Positions 8,601-17,487 are shown, counted from the first letter of the stretch. The stretch: 64,000 nt of DNA from Brooklawnia sp937867175 (GCA_036821905.1 DAISIR010000004.1:122608-186607); one strand, 5' to 3'. The notes: a model not told the origin generated them from the sequence alone. Numbers and translations are program-made.

Positions 8601-8606
8601 AGCCTA
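8601..8606 (-). promoter_or_regulatory. Leaderless promoter -10 for ahcY (TAGGCT)
   Basis: TAGGCT on the minus strand ends seven bases before the ATG at 8593, so transcription would start at or next to the start codon. No Shine-Dalgarno sequence is present between them. Confidence 0.55.
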
Positions 8607-9659
8607 CAAGGCGCCCCGGAACCCATCGGACCCGCTGGACACTGGACCGGGCTCCGCCCCCAGCGCCACCGCATGGTAGCTGGCCCCGTACAGGCCGCGC
8701 AGGAGCAGCGTGACGTAGCGGTCCACCTCACTGCCGACTCCGGCGCTCAGTTCGCAGACCCGCGCGCCCACCGATTCCGCCAGTTCTCGAAGCATCCATT
8801 CCTCGGCGGCACCGGTCTCGCTGACGTATTCGTCGTCCAGCAGCACCAGCACGGTGCCACGCACCCCGTCGGTGAACGGGTCGGCAAAGGGGTCCTTGGG
8901 TTTGACGTGCCGCATCACTTGCGCGATCTCCCGAGCGTCCGCGGCCAAGACATGGCGTCCCGAGTAGTACCGGATCGCCTCAGCGATCCGGCGGCTCGCC
9001 CGAGCCGCCAGCACCGACCCGCCCCAGATCAGGGGTTCGGCATCTCCCAAGCCACAGGCGAAGTCCTTCGCCGGGTTGGACGAGAGGTCGCGGTGTGGGC
9101 TGGACTCCTCCGCCACCATGTCGGCTGCCTCTGCCGCGTGATCGGTGTTCACCACGGGCCCCAGGCCAACCCGGTTCAGCAGTGACAGCACCACCACGGC
9201 CGCCGCGGTGGGGTCGGCGGTCCGGGTCGGCACCAGGAGCGCTCTGCTTGAGACGGCTTGGGCGAGGGGTGACTCGGCGGGGGTGGCAAGCATGATCATG
9301 CAGCCCCGTCGAGACGCCTCGGCGGCGGTTGCGAGCAAGGCCTGGCCCCGACTGCCATCGGGACCGCTGGCCAACACCACTACGAGGTCCAAAGGCCCGG
9401 CCCAACCGGGCAGACCCGGCAGCGACCACGCAATCAGCGGCACCGGACAGACCGGCTCGAGCACGGCCCGGATCAGGCGGGCCTCAGCGCCGACCACCAC
9501 CACACCGCGCGGCTTGAGCTCCAGTCCCTCAGGCAGGCCCGCATCAGCGGCCTCGACACGGATTCGCGCTCCCGCCTGGGCCAGGTATCGCAACTGCTGG
9601 TCATATTCACCCAGCGCGCTCTGGTCGTCCAGGCGGGCCTCATCGAAGTTGTTGATCAT
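8604..9659 (-). CDS. SIS-domain protein (TobH / phosphomannose-isomerase-like)
   Basis: A 351-residue protein with two sugar-isomerase (SIS) like halves, homologous in order and position to the actinobacterial SIS protein found beside phosphomannomutase and mannose isomerase genes. The N-terminal half has VVVVGAEARL and VVVLASGPDGSRG, and the second half begins near LIWGGSVLAARAS and ends with RYVTLLLRGLYGASYHAVALG. Bifunctional phosphoglucose/phosphomannose isomerases have this architecture, but several catalytic positions look weakly conserved here, so a regulatory role is possible. It follows the Trm112-like gene by 13 bases, and its stop is ten bases before the ahcY start. Confidence 0.7.
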   Translation of the reverse strand: MINNFDEARLDDQSALGEYDQQLRYLAQAGARIRVEAADAGLPEGLELKPRGVVVVGAEARLIRAVLEPVCPVPLIAWSLPGLPGWAGPLDLVVVLASGPDGSRGQALLATAAEASRRGCMIMLATPAESPLAQAVSSRALLVPTRTADPTAAAVVVLSLLNRVGLGPVVNTDHAAEAADMVAEESSPHRDLSSNPAKDFACGLGDAEPLIWGGSVLAARASRRIAEAIRYYSGRHVLAADAREIAQVMRHVKPKDPFADPFTDGVRGTVLVLLDDEYVSETGAAEEWMLRELAESVGARVCELSAGVGSEVDRYVTLLLRGLYGASYHAVALGAEPGPVSSGSDGFRGAL

Positions 9660-9672
9660 TTCTGGTCCCGCC

Positions 9673-9876
9673 TCAGTTCACCCGGCGCGCTTGGTCGATC
9701 AGCAAGACGGGGATACCGTCACGCACGGGGTAGGCGAGCCCACAGTTCGCGTTCACGCAGACGAGTTCGGACGACTCGTAGTCCACTGCGAAACCACTGT
9801 GGCAGGACGGACAGGCCGCAATGTCGAGGAATTGCCTTGTCAGACCGAGTTCGTCGACGCCACCTTCAGTCATCAT
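9673..9876 (-). CDS. Trm112-like zinc-ribbon protein
   Basis: A 67-residue protein of the Trm112/UPF0434 family. It has CPSC near residues 22-25 and two further cysteines near 40-45 (CVNANC), a likely structural zinc site, then the family hallmark AYPVRDGIPVLL at the C terminus. Trm112 proteins activate methyltransferases in eukaryotes and archaea; the bacterial role is not settled. The start overlaps the stop of the upstream phosphomannomutase as TGATG, and a second ATG follows immediately. Confidence 0.85.
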   Translation of the reverse strand: MMTEGGVDELGLTRQFLDIAACPSCHSGFAVDYESSELVCVNANCGLAYPVRDGIPVLLIDQARRVN

Positions 9877-10658
9877 CAGTTCCTCCCTCGTCGCGGGATG
9901 AGCTGCGGGATCAGCTCATGCAAGTACTCAACGGTTTCGTCCGGGCCGGACACTGCGTGACAGGCCACGCCCAGTTCAAGCACTGGGTAGTCGTTACCCC
10001 CGGGCATCAAGCGATCACCGATGAACAGGATCTCATCCAGGCCCAGCCCCGTCTGCTCGGCCAGCGCCCTGATGCCGTAAGCCTTGTCGATCCCCTTGCT
10101 GGTGATGTCGATCGAGGTCGACCCACCCGCCCGTACCTCCAGATCGGGTAGCCGCCCCGAGACTGCGGCACGCAATCGTTCCCGTTTGGCGCCGTCGGGA
10201 TCCCACCGCTTCTTGTCGGCAACGGCGGCGCGCTGCCCGAGTGCCGAATAGGTGATCTGGGAGCCGCGGTCCTCGACGCGGGGACCGGTCACCCGATCGT
10301 CGTCCTCCCACAGCTCCAACTGCCGAGCCGCCTCGCTCACCGCCCGGATGGCGCGCGCCTTCTCATCCTCGTCCAGATCATGCGCATAGATCTCCAGCCA
10401 CTGGCCATCCACGCTGCGTAGATAACGGGTGCCGTTGGTGGGCATCAGGTGCAACTCGGTCAGGTCTGCGGTTGCAGGCAGGTTGGCGAGCAGTTGGCTC
10501 TCGAACTGTTCGTAACGGCCACCCGAGATGACGCAGACCGGAATGACGTCCAGCAGTTGGCCCAGCACCTCGGCCATTTCGGGGCTGAGCGACGACTTCG
10601 ACTCCGCGAGAGTGTCGTCCAAGTCGAAGGCGACCATGCGGATTGCAGCCAGATTCAC
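9876..10658 (-). CDS. Eukaryotic-type (HAD-IIB) phosphomannomutase-like protein
   Basis: A 260-residue HAD-IIB enzyme predicted to interconvert mannose 6-phosphate and mannose 1-phosphate, feeding GDP-mannose made by the ManC at 17488-18564. HAD motif I is DLDDTL (about residues 11-16), and the C-terminal part has FIGDRLMPGGND, the signature shared with eukaryotic PMM1/PMM2. The insert around RVEDRGSQITYSALGQ is the cap. It starts at a GTG six bases after a TAGGCT -10, so the mRNA is probably leaderless. In the same gene neighbourhood mycobacteria carry an alpha-D-phosphohexomutase (from memory), so this looks like replacement by an unrelated enzyme. A phosphatase activity cannot be excluded. 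Confidence 0.8.
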   Translation of the reverse strand: MNLAAIRMVAFDLDDTLAESKSSLSPEMAEVLGQLLDVIPVCVISGGRYEQFESQLLANLPATADLTELHLMPTNGTRYLRSVDGQWLEIYAHDLDEDEKARAIRAVSEAARQLELWEDDDRVTGPRVEDRGSQITYSALGQRAAVADKKRWDPDGAKRERLRAAVSGRLPDLEVRAGGSTSIDITSKGIDKAYGIRALAEQTGLGLDEILFIGDRLMPGGNDYPVLELGVACHAVSGPDETVEYLHELIPQLIPRRGRN

Positions 10659-10664
10659 CCGGCC

Positions 10665-10670
10665 AGCCTA
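10665..10670 (-). promoter_or_regulatory. Leaderless promoter -10 for phosphomannomutase (TAGGCT)
   Basis: TAGGCT ends six bases before the GTG start. The 16 bases from the hexamer through the start codon are identical to those before purK at 25171-25186. Confidence 0.6.
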
Positions 10671-11048
10671 ATGGATCCCCCCACGGGCAGCATCCGCGAT
10701 GACCCGCAGGTGACCGCGACGCCCCAGTTCCACGACCGAATCCGGATCGGGTCGTCCGGCGGCTGGCGGCGCGTCACCGAATCCGATTTCCCGCACGGCG
10801 TTGGCCAAGGCAAGCAGATCGTCGTCATCGGGACCCGGCGGGATCGCATTCGGTTCGGCAAGCCGGATGACCTCCCAGCCGACTGGGGCAGACATGCTGG
10901 CGCTGTGGGTGGCGCACAGGTCGTAGCAGCCCGGCGTCACCTGCAAGGCCAATGGCCCCAGCACCGCTGTCGAGTCGGCGTAGACATAGGTGAGGGTGGC
11001 CACCGCCCGGCCCTGGCACCCACTGCGCGAACACTGCCTGTTCATCAC
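10668..11048 (-). CDS. DUF3499 family protein
   Basis: A 126-residue protein of the actinobacterial DUF3499 family with no known function. Cysteines at about residues 6 and 11 (CSRSGC), with a second cluster CYDLCATH near residues 40-48, suggest a metal site. The family marker SAPVGWEVIRL follows. Its GTG start lies six bases after TAGGTT, so it is probably leaderless; an ATG follows directly. It sits nine bases upstream of the phosphomannomutase start and is divergent from the zincin-like gene, the same pairing as in mycobacteria (from memory). Confidence 0.85.
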   Translation of the reverse strand: MMNRQCSRSGCQGRAVATLTYVYADSTAVLGPLALQVTPGCYDLCATHSASMSAPVGWEVIRLAEPNAIPPGPDDDDLLALANAVREIGFGDAPPAAGRPDPDSVVELGRRGHLRVIADAARGGIH

Positions 11049-11054
11049 CCCTAC

Positions 11055-11060
11055 AACCTA
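11055..11060 (-). promoter_or_regulatory. Leaderless promoter -10 for DUF3499 gene (TAGGTT)
   Basis: TAGGTT ends six bases before the GTG at 11048; no Shine-Dalgarno sequence lies between. Confidence 0.55.
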
Positions 11061-11126
11061 ATGGGCTTCACCCACAGCACCGGTGATTGGATCGGCCAAG
11101 GCCGGCCCGTGTCTCGACCCACGCGT

Positions 11127-11132
11127 TAGAGT
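11127..11132 (+). promoter_or_regulatory. Leaderless promoter -10 for zincin-like gene (TAGAGT)
   Basis: TAGAGT ends six bases before the ATG at 11139. It is divergent from the DUF3499 promoter 66 bases away. Confidence 0.55.
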
Positions 11133-11138
11133 TCGCCC

Positions 11139-11576
11139 ATGATCAAGCGACGCGACCGTCACGGCCGTGGCGTCCGGGGGCCGCTCGCCCAGCCCAATGC
11201 ACTGACCCGCACTCCGCTACGGTTCCCCGGCCGGCGCACTGCTGCCGAGTTCTTCATCGAAGCCACCACGCAGTCGGTTCAGCGGCTGATGCAGACCTGC
11301 CCCGACGCCCTGGCCGGTGTGGACATCGGTGTCGAGGACGTGCCCAGCGGGGCATTCGATTGGGCGTTGCTCGACCGAGTGCCGTTGGCTGCCGCCATTG
11401 AGGCGACACCCACCCGCTCTGCCAAGATCGTCATCTTCCGCCGTCCCTTGGAACGACGCGCCAACGACCGCAACGACCTGCTCGACCTGGTGCACCTTAC
11501 CTTGGTCGAACAGCTGTCGGCGCTCACCGGGCGCTCGATGCACGACCTCGACCCGCAGATCGATGATGATCTCTAG
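11139..11576 (+). CDS. Metallopeptidase-family (zincin-like) protein lacking HExxH
   Basis: A 145-residue protein whose position and C-terminal pattern match the zincin-like family found divergently from DUF3499 genes in actinobacteria. The segment where active family members have an HExxH zinc helix reads LVHLTLVEQLSAL here, so the metalloprotease motif is absent. The basic N terminus (about 20 residues, rich in Arg) is unlike a signal peptide. It is likely leaderless. It ends 12 bases before the convergent DUF5719 gene. It may be a catalytically dead or repurposed member. Confidence 0.65.
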   Translation: MIKRRDRHGRGVRGPLAQPNALTRTPLRFPGRRTAAEFFIEATTQSVQRLMQTCPDALAGVDIGVEDVPSGAFDWALLDRVPLAAAIEATPTRSAKIVIFRRPLERRANDRNDLLDLVHLTLVEQLSALTGRSMHDLDPQIDDDL

Positions 11577-11588
11577 CGGACCAGTCGG

Positions 11589-13202
11589 TCAGCGTCCCAG
11601 CCCTGGATCGGCTTCCATCGGCATGGACGCCTGGGATCGCACTGCCGGCTGCAGTGGGGCGATGGCGAAGCCCGGCTGGCCACCGCCTTGCAACAGCACC
11701 GCCGCCGCGATCGGGGCGGTCGCTTCGATTCGGGCGCTTCGGGCACCCGCGGGTACCTCAATGGTGGCCACGGCACCGGCCGGCAACGTGCGGTTGGCGG
11801 GCGCCTGGCCTGCACCCCAGTCGACGACGACCAGCGTCTCGCCGGAGCTGGGATTCGCAAGCTGGAGGGCGCCTGCCCCAGCGATCACCCCGATCAGCTC
11901 CTGCCGTGCCGTCGACAGGTCGTCAACCTGACCCGGTTCCAGCCCGAAGTCGTTGCCGACAGTGACCGCCGTCGAGGCGGCGAGCTCATCACGCGCAGTG
12001 ATCACCAGAGCAAGCTGGGCACCTTCGATCGCAGCGGTCAAGTCGATCGCGATGGTGCGCTGCGCGTCCACCGCGTACGACTCGAAACCTGGCAGGTCGA
12101 ACCGACCGCCCTCCCCCAACGCCTCGATCCGCACGACGTTGCGGCTGGTACCGGGATTGGTCAGCAGTAGCGTGGCCTTGGACGCCCCAGCCGGGATGGC
12201 AGCGACCATCAGCCGGGTGGATTGCACTGTACTGGTCGCGAAGTCGCCACCCTTGTCCCGCGAGACCTGAGCCACCGCGAGGACGCGTCCCACGCTGCTG
12301 CGCACCCGAGCACCGACCGCATCCAGTGAACCGGCCAGCGGCCCGAGGTCGATCTCGTGCTGCGAGTTGGCGGGAATGGTGATGCCGCGCAGGCCGTCTC
12401 CGGTGATCTCACCGGCAGGCCCGCTCAGCGTCACGTCGATGAGCGCCTCGTCCGGCTCGGGGTTGATTATGATCAGCTTCGCACCTTGACCGCCGGGAAG
12501 CAGCACGTACTGGTCTGCCAGCGATGTGTGGCAAGGTCCCCACCAGGCTTGTTCGTCCACGTGGACGAGGCTGCCCCCGATGACACTGGCCTGCAGCTCA
12601 TCCGGGGCCAGTACGGTGGCGGTCGTCTGGTCCGCGAGCGCGAGAGGCGACTGCTCCGAAGTGGTCTTTTGCTGGCCCACTTTGCGCAGTTTGATCTGCC
12701 CCTCGGAACTGATCGCGTGCAAAGTGCTGGACGCGATGTCGGTCACCGGGCAGGTCCGGCTGATCGCGGTGACCAGCGGGACGGTGTCCGGCAATGGGGC
12801 AGGCTGCGCCGGGATGGCCCCGATACCGAACGACAGCGCCAGCCCGGCGAGCGCGGTGGCGACCACCGTCACCATCCAGCGTCGCCGCTGGGGGTCTGCG
12901 GCGATTGACCCGGCACTCGGCTGCGGCTGCATGGTTGCGGGCGGTGCCGCGGGAGCCGACCGCTCGGCCACCGCCTTCGGCACGCTGGGTTGCAGGTCGA
13001 GCGCGGCCACGTCCGGCTCGTCCTGCTCCCCGGCGGAACCGGGATCACTGGACTGCTCCGTGCCGCGAGCGGCCCGCCGCGGCACCCTGGGCTCCTGCTC
13101 TTCATCAAGCCACATGCCGCGACGCACCGCGCTCTGCTCAAGCTCAGTCTCGTCCGACGCGAATGGTTCGGGCTCGGTTGGCAGGCCACGGCGCGGCTTC
13201 AT
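11589..13202 (-). CDS. DUF5719 membrane-anchored protein
   Basis: A 537-residue protein with a roughly 108-residue charged and proline-rich cytoplasmic N terminus, one transmembrane helix at about residues 110-130, and a large extracytoplasmic beta-rich domain repeated in style (for example GGQGAKLIIINPEPDEA and SKATLLLTNPG). This is the DUF5719 family, encoded in actinobacteria directly after a giant GT2 protein. The ATG at 13202 overlaps the GT2 stop in ATGA, so the two are coupled; the longer frame upstream lies within the GT2 gene. A role in cell-envelope polysaccharide assembly is inferred from context only. Confidence 0.8.
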   Translation of the reverse strand: MKPRRGLPTEPEPFASDETELEQSAVRRGMWLDEEQEPRVPRRAARGTEQSSDPGSAGEQDEPDVAALDLQPSVPKAVAERSAPAAPPATMQPQPSAGSIAADPQRRRWMVTVVATALAGLALSFGIGAIPAQPAPLPDTVPLVTAISRTCPVTDIASSTLHAISSEGQIKLRKVGQQKTTSEQSPLALADQTTATVLAPDELQASVIGGSLVHVDEQAWWGPCHTSLADQYVLLPGGQGAKLIIINPEPDEALIDVTLSGPAGEITGDGLRGITIPANSQHEIDLGPLAGSLDAVGARVRSSVGRVLAVAQVSRDKGGDFATSTVQSTRLMVAAIPAGASKATLLLTNPGTSRNVVRIEALGEGGRFDLPGFESYAVDAQRTIAIDLTAAIEGAQLALVITARDELAASTAVTVGNDFGLEPGQVDDLSTARQELIGVIAGAGALQLANPSSGETLVVVDWGAGQAPANRTLPAGAVATIEVPAGARSARIEATAPIAAAVLLQGGGQPGFAIAPLQPAVRSQASMPMEADPGLGR

Positions 13203-16200
13203 CGGTCGCTCCCTCGGTTCCGGGTGGAGTGGGACGACAGCGCGCGGCGCGGCGCATTGCTGCGCTGGGCGGTCGGCGCCGCCAGCACGATCAGCGTGAG
13301 CAGCCCCAGCGACTGCCAGACGACGCCGAACACGTCCACGCCAAGTCGATAGCTGAGCTTGCCGCTGCGTCCTTCGGTGGACCAAGCCTGCCGCCAGTCC
13401 CCAGAATCGGCCACCGGCAACGGCTGCCCGTCGATCTCGGCGCGCCACTGCCGGTCAGCCGGCTCGCTGAGCACGATCAGGGCATCGTCGGGGGCCTCCG
13501 GCACGGTCGCCTCCAGGATGGGCTCCTCGGCGTCCACGTTCCCGGTGCGGAGCATGGCTCGACTGGGTTGGGTGGTGACGGTGAAGATCACGGTCTGGCT
13601 GTCAACCGGGGCCATCCCGATCTGGGGTGCAGACGAAAGGCTCGACACGGCCTCGGCGCTGGCACCTCGCAGCCAGACATGCCCGATGCCCAGCGTTTCG
13701 AGACGACCCGCCAGATCGTCTGAAGCTTGACCTTGCGCGAACTGCTGCGCCACCTGCCGGAGTTCGTCGGTGGCCTGGGCACTCGTCGACAGGACGGCGC
13801 TCTCTGCCGTGCCCCACTGTGGGCTGTTCGTGGAGGCGACGTTGAAGTGGGCGGTGCCGGCGCTGAGGTCGACCATCAAGGTGCGAGTGGCTCGGTCGGA
13901 GGCCTGGACGCCCACCACGTAGCTTGGCAGGGTCTCGGTTTGCCGGGTCAATCCGGCGGTACCGCCAAGAACCCACCACAGGCCTCCGGCCAGCACCGCC
14001 ACGGCCGTGATGGCACCCAGCGTGGTCCGTCCGCGCAGGACCGCGGCGCGTTCGACGAGGTCGTCCTGGACGTCGTCCACGCTGCGTTCGGGACGCCGGC
14101 CGATACCGTGAGCGGCCAGCAGCAGCAGCCCGAGCAACCCGATCAGAAGCCAGCCGTTCGGATCGGGACGCACCCAAACGCCGGCGACCGGAACGACGAA
14201 CCGGGTCATCAGCACTGCCAGCACCGGAGCGACGATGGCAATGCCCAGTAGGCCGTAGCGCAACCGGTTGGGCAGGTGGTGGGCCCGGATCGCGCCGAGC
14301 AGTCCGGCCACCCAGACCAGCCCGATAGCCAGCAGTCCCACGATCAGCGGTGTGCCCGTCAGAGATGCGCTCCCGGTGAGCACGTGGAGCGCGTCGGGCG
14401 CGTTGCCCGCCGGCCGAGTGGCCGGATCGGCGCCGACAAGCAGCCGACCAGGGTCTGAGAACAGCCGAGGCAACCAAGGCACCAGCATCACCGCAGGTGC
14501 CATCGCCACCACCAGCGCGCCGGTCAAGTCGCGACGCTGCCAGAACATGAAGGCAGCGAGCGCCAGCCCCAGCAGCCACGTCCAAGGCATGGCCATCGCG
14601 AAGACACCGATCAGCAGCGCCATGGCCGCCGGCGCCCGCAGACCCTCGGCACCAGTGACAGGTGCGGTCGTCCAGCGGCGCAGTATGATCGCCAGAATCG
14701 GTAGCCCGATGGAAAGCACGGTGAGGTCGAGCCTGCCTTGGCCGGTGATGCCGAGCAGGGGCAGCAGCAAACCCCACAGCGCGGCAAGGACCGGCGTCCA
14801 CCATCCGTGCCCGACGATGCCCCGCAACAAGACGAAGGCTGACCAGCCGGCCAGTGCGGGGCCACCCAAAACGAGCAATGTCGCCCACCAGTCGGGTTGC
14901 CCGAAGGCGAATGTCGAGCCAAGCGCCATCAGGCCCAGCCAACCGGCATTGGATCCGGCCATCCCAGGAGCGGCCTGCGACCAGGCCGCCCAAGCCGCGC
15001 CCAGACCAGCCGGCGCCGGCAGCAAGGAGGGGCCGGACAACAACCCGAAACGCATCAGGTGCCGGCTTGCCACCAGGGCGCCCACCAGCATGACGATCAT
15101 GCCGATGATGGCCGGCGACAGGAAGCGGACGCGGCGGCGTCCTCCGGCGAAGTCGTCGCCCGTCAGCTCATCGATCAGGTCGGCGTCGTCCTCTTCGATC
15201 AAGTCGTGGTACTGGTCGGCGATCCGGCCGGCGAGGCCGTCCAGGAAACGCCGCGCCCCCCAACCTCGATCGGGCAGCAGCCCTTCGGGTAGCTGGCCGG
15301 AACCGGTGACTCCGAATTGCTGCGCCATCTCGGTGAGGTGCTCACGATTGCGCCTCAGCTGGGCCGCGGCACGCAGTTGTCCCGAAGCCATCCGCGGTGA
15401 CTTGCCGAGCAGGTAGCCGAATGCCTGAAAGACCGATTGGACGCCCAGCCGGGCGATGGTGCGGTTGGGCCGGTCGGAGTGCATCACGACCACCGACATA
15501 CCGGCCATCTGGTCGGCCTCCACGGAGTCCGGTGCCAGAACTGAACGGCGCAAACCGATGCGCCCGGCCTCGACGTGCCGCAGGGACGCCCGCGGGCAGG
15601 TGCGAACCACCAAGCCCTGCGAGTTCGCCCGCCAACCCAGGTCGACCCCATCACGGAAGAGCGGCACCGCCGGATTGAAACCGCCCAGCTGCCGCCAAGC
15701 CGCCATGGTGACCAGCAGGCCGGCAGTGGACGAGCCCAGCACCCTGACGGGCTCGAGTTGATGTTGGTCTATGTCGCCGCGTTCGACGGTGAGGACGCGT
15801 GCCCCAGAAGGGGCAATCGACTCCCCCACCGCGCTCATCTGATCGGGATGGTTGCGCCGCTTGGGGTGCAGCAACTTCGGCACCACGATGGCCGGGCGCT
15901 GGCCGTCGTCTCCCTCGTCCTGGACGGCCAACAGCAACTCGGTCAGACAGCGTCGCGAGGGGGCGGAATCATCATGCAGCAACCAGAGCAAGCTGGGCTC
16001 GAAGCCAGCTGCCAACTCGGCGTCGATGGCGAGTTGGACGTTCGCCCCGAACCCCTGCTCGGCATGACCGTCAATGATGCCGTGCAGCAGGCCATCGTCT
16101 TGGCCTTTGTCGAGAAGCCTTCTCGAGCCGTCGGTGGAGTTCGCGTCGACAGCAATCAATCGGCCAGGCCGGATTTCCAGACGAGCCAAGGCCACCAGCG

Positions 16201-16330
16201 TCCTGGGGAGCCACTGCTCGCCATTGTGAACAACCAGAACCGCCAGCACGTCGCTCGCGTCCACCCGGGAGGGCGACGCCTTGGGCTTCTCGTGGGCCCA
16301 CGCCCACATGTCGTCTGGCCGCTCCATCAC
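13199..16330 (-). CDS. GT2 glycosyltransferase fused to a polytopic membrane domain
   Basis: A 1043-residue protein. The N-terminal 250 residues form a GT-A family 2 glycosyltransferase with VLVVHNGEQWLPRTL, DANSTDG and the acidic LLHDDSAP metal/sugar motif. From about residue 400 to 830 there are ten or more hydrophobic helices, followed by an extracytoplasmic C-terminal domain. It probably adds a sugar from a nucleotide or polyprenyl donor to a cell-envelope glycan. TAGTCT lies six bases before the GTG at 16330, which supports that start and a leaderless mRNA. It is coupled to DUF5719. Neighbouring GDP-mannose genes suggest mannose chemistry, but the sugar is not shown. Confidence 0.85.
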   Translation of the reverse strand: MMERPDDMWAWAHEKPKASPSRVDASDVLAVLVVHNGEQWLPRTLVALARLEIRPGRLIAVDANSTDGSRRLLDKGQDDGLLHGIIDGHAEQGFGANVQLAIDAELAAGFEPSLLWLLHDDSAPSRRCLTELLLAVQDEGDDGQRPAIVVPKLLHPKRRNHPDQMSAVGESIAPSGARVLTVERGDIDQHQLEPVRVLGSSTAGLLVTMAAWRQLGGFNPAVPLFRDGVDLGWRANSQGLVVRTCPRASLRHVEAGRIGLRRSVLAPDSVEADQMAGMSVVVMHSDRPNRTIARLGVQSVFQAFGYLLGKSPRMASGQLRAAAQLRRNREHLTEMAQQFGVTGSGQLPEGLLPDRGWGARRFLDGLAGRIADQYHDLIEEDDADLIDELTGDDFAGGRRRVRFLSPAIIGMIVMLVGALVASRHLMRFGLLSGPSLLPAPAGLGAAWAAWSQAAPGMAGSNAGWLGLMALGSTFAFGQPDWWATLLVLGGPALAGWSAFVLLRGIVGHGWWTPVLAALWGLLLPLLGITGQGRLDLTVLSIGLPILAIILRRWTTAPVTGAEGLRAPAAMALLIGVFAMAMPWTWLLGLALAAFMFWQRRDLTGALVVAMAPAVMLVPWLPRLFSDPGRLLVGADPATRPAGNAPDALHVLTGSASLTGTPLIVGLLAIGLVWVAGLLGAIRAHHLPNRLRYGLLGIAIVAPVLAVLMTRFVVPVAGVWVRPDPNGWLLIGLLGLLLLAAHGIGRRPERSVDDVQDDLVERAAVLRGRTTLGAITAVAVLAGGLWWVLGGTAGLTRQTETLPSYVVGVQASDRATRTLMVDLSAGTAHFNVASTNSPQWGTAESAVLSTSAQATDELRQVAQQFAQGQASDDLAGRLETLGIGHVWLRGASAEAVSSLSSAPQIGMAPVDSQTVIFTVTTQPSRAMLRTGNVDAEEPILEATVPEAPDDALIVLSEPADRQWRAEIDGQPLPVADSGDWRQAWSTEGRSGKLSYRLGVDVFGVVWQSLGLLTLIVLAAPTAQRSNAPRRALSSHSTRNRGSDR

Positions 16331-16336
16331 CCAAGC

Positions 16337-16342
16337 AGACTA
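16337..16342 (-). promoter_or_regulatory. Leaderless promoter -10 for GT2 gene (TAGTCT)
   Basis: TAGTCT ends six bases before the GTG at 16330 in the short gap after whiB. Confidence 0.5.
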
Positions 16343-16365
16343 CTCGGCAGAGCCATGCGTCGGCG

Positions 16366-16629
16366 TTAGACGGCGCGCTTCTTGAACCGGCGGCGCTCTC
16401 GTTCGGACAGTCCGCCCCAGATGCCGAAGCGTTCATCGTGCGCCAAGGCGTACTCCAAGCACTCGGCCCTGACATCACAGCTCTGGCAGACACGTTTCGC
16501 CTCGCGGGTGGATCCGCCCTTCTCGGGGAAGAACGCCTCGGGATCGGTCTGGGCGCACAGGGCCCGCTCCTGCCATCCCAGTGCACCATCTTCCACCGTG
16601 TTGTCGACGAGTGCCAGCATGACCTGCAT
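16366..16629 (-). CDS. whiB2: WhiB-family Fe-S transcriptional regulator (WhiB2-like)
   Basis: An 87-residue WhiB protein that binds a [4Fe-4S] cluster and, with sigma factor, regulates cell division and development genes. Four cysteines are present: one in ERALCAQTDPEAFFP near residue 25 and three in VCQSCDVRAEC near 48-57. The turn GIWGG and the basic C terminus RRRFKKR (DNA contact) follow. Position beside the GT2/mannose block supports the WhiB2/WhmD type. AAGGGAG seven bases upstream of the ATG is a good ribosome site, so unlike many neighbours its mRNA has a leader. A methionine four codons in is the alternative start. Confidence 0.93.
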   Translation of the reverse strand: MQVMLALVDNTVEDGALGWQERALCAQTDPEAFFPEKGGSTREAKRVCQSCDVRAECLEYALAHDERFGIWGGLSERERRRFKKRAV

Positions 16630-16736
16630 TCCCCGCTCCCTTCACGTCGCGGACCACCTGCGGCGATTACTACAGGGATGAAATTACACTGCTGTGGTTC
16701 TGCGCGCGTCAAGTTGGTCGAAGTGGGAGGAATCTG

Positions 16737-17471
16737 CTAAGTGGCCTGCCCATCTGGACGTCGCGCAGGCGTCCAATCGGGAGCATGCCGTCGGGCGCGT
16801 TGGTCAGGCTCCGGCAGATCGTCATCCGGCCCGGCGGCCAGCCCGTCGGCCGCCTGCGCGGCGGTCGTCCATGGCAATGCCGATGGCTGACTCGGCGTCC
16901 CCCGGGTTATCGACGCATCAGCCCCGGATGCGGCGTCCCCGGCTCGCGTCCATTGCAGGCCGGTGGCCTGCTGCGGGTTCCAGACCGGCGACTCCCTCTC
17001 CGGTTCACCAGCGGGGGGCGTGCTCGATTCCAACCGCGACCGCTCTGCGGCGCCCAAACCACGCATCCGCCAAAGCACCCAGGCACAGGCGGCCTTTGCC
17101 GCGATCTCGATCAGGCCACCCAACGCACCGAGGAATACCCCCAGCGTCATTCCGCCGAAAAGTGCGACCACCCAGAAGATCGTGGACACCGCCGCCGCGC
17201 TCGCCACCAAGATCGCCGCCGCCCCCACCAGTTTCTGGGCGTTCGTCACCACCGGGCGGATCAGTACACAGGTCACAGCCAGCGCTACCGCCGCGAACAC
17301 CCACAGCAACGACGGTGATGTCGCGCCCGCCTGCCGGGCAGCACCGGGGATGCCGGTACCGCGCATCAGCAGCACAATGAAGTGCCCGATGGACATCAAG
17401 ACCAGCACGCCGATCACCGCGAGCACGGCCATCAGTGCCGGGCTTCGCAGCCGCTTCAAGTAGTCGATCAT
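16737..17471 (-). CDS. Uncharacterised four-helix membrane protein
   Basis: A 244-residue protein I do not recognise. The first 140 residues hold four hydrophobic helices (about 12-36, 50-70, 78-102 and 106-130). The remaining hundred residues are a hydrophilic, Pro/Ala/Arg-rich cytoplasmic tail of low complexity, ending DWTPARRPDGQAT. The start follows GGAGCAG, and the gene comes 16 bases after manC on the same strand, so they are probably co-transcribed. An envelope or polysaccharide role is only suggested by context. Confidence 0.7.
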   Translation of the reverse strand: MIDYLKRLRSPALMAVLAVIGVLVLMSIGHFIVLLMRGTGIPGAARQAGATSPSLLWVFAAVALAVTCVLIRPVVTNAQKLVGAAAILVASAAAVSTIFWVVALFGGMTLGVFLGALGGLIEIAAKAACAWVLWRMRGLGAAERSRLESSTPPAGEPERESPVWNPQQATGLQWTRAGDAASGADASITRGTPSQPSALPWTTAAQAADGLAAGPDDDLPEPDQRARRHAPDWTPARRPDGQAT

Positions 17472-17487
17472 CGTCTGCTCCTGCAGT

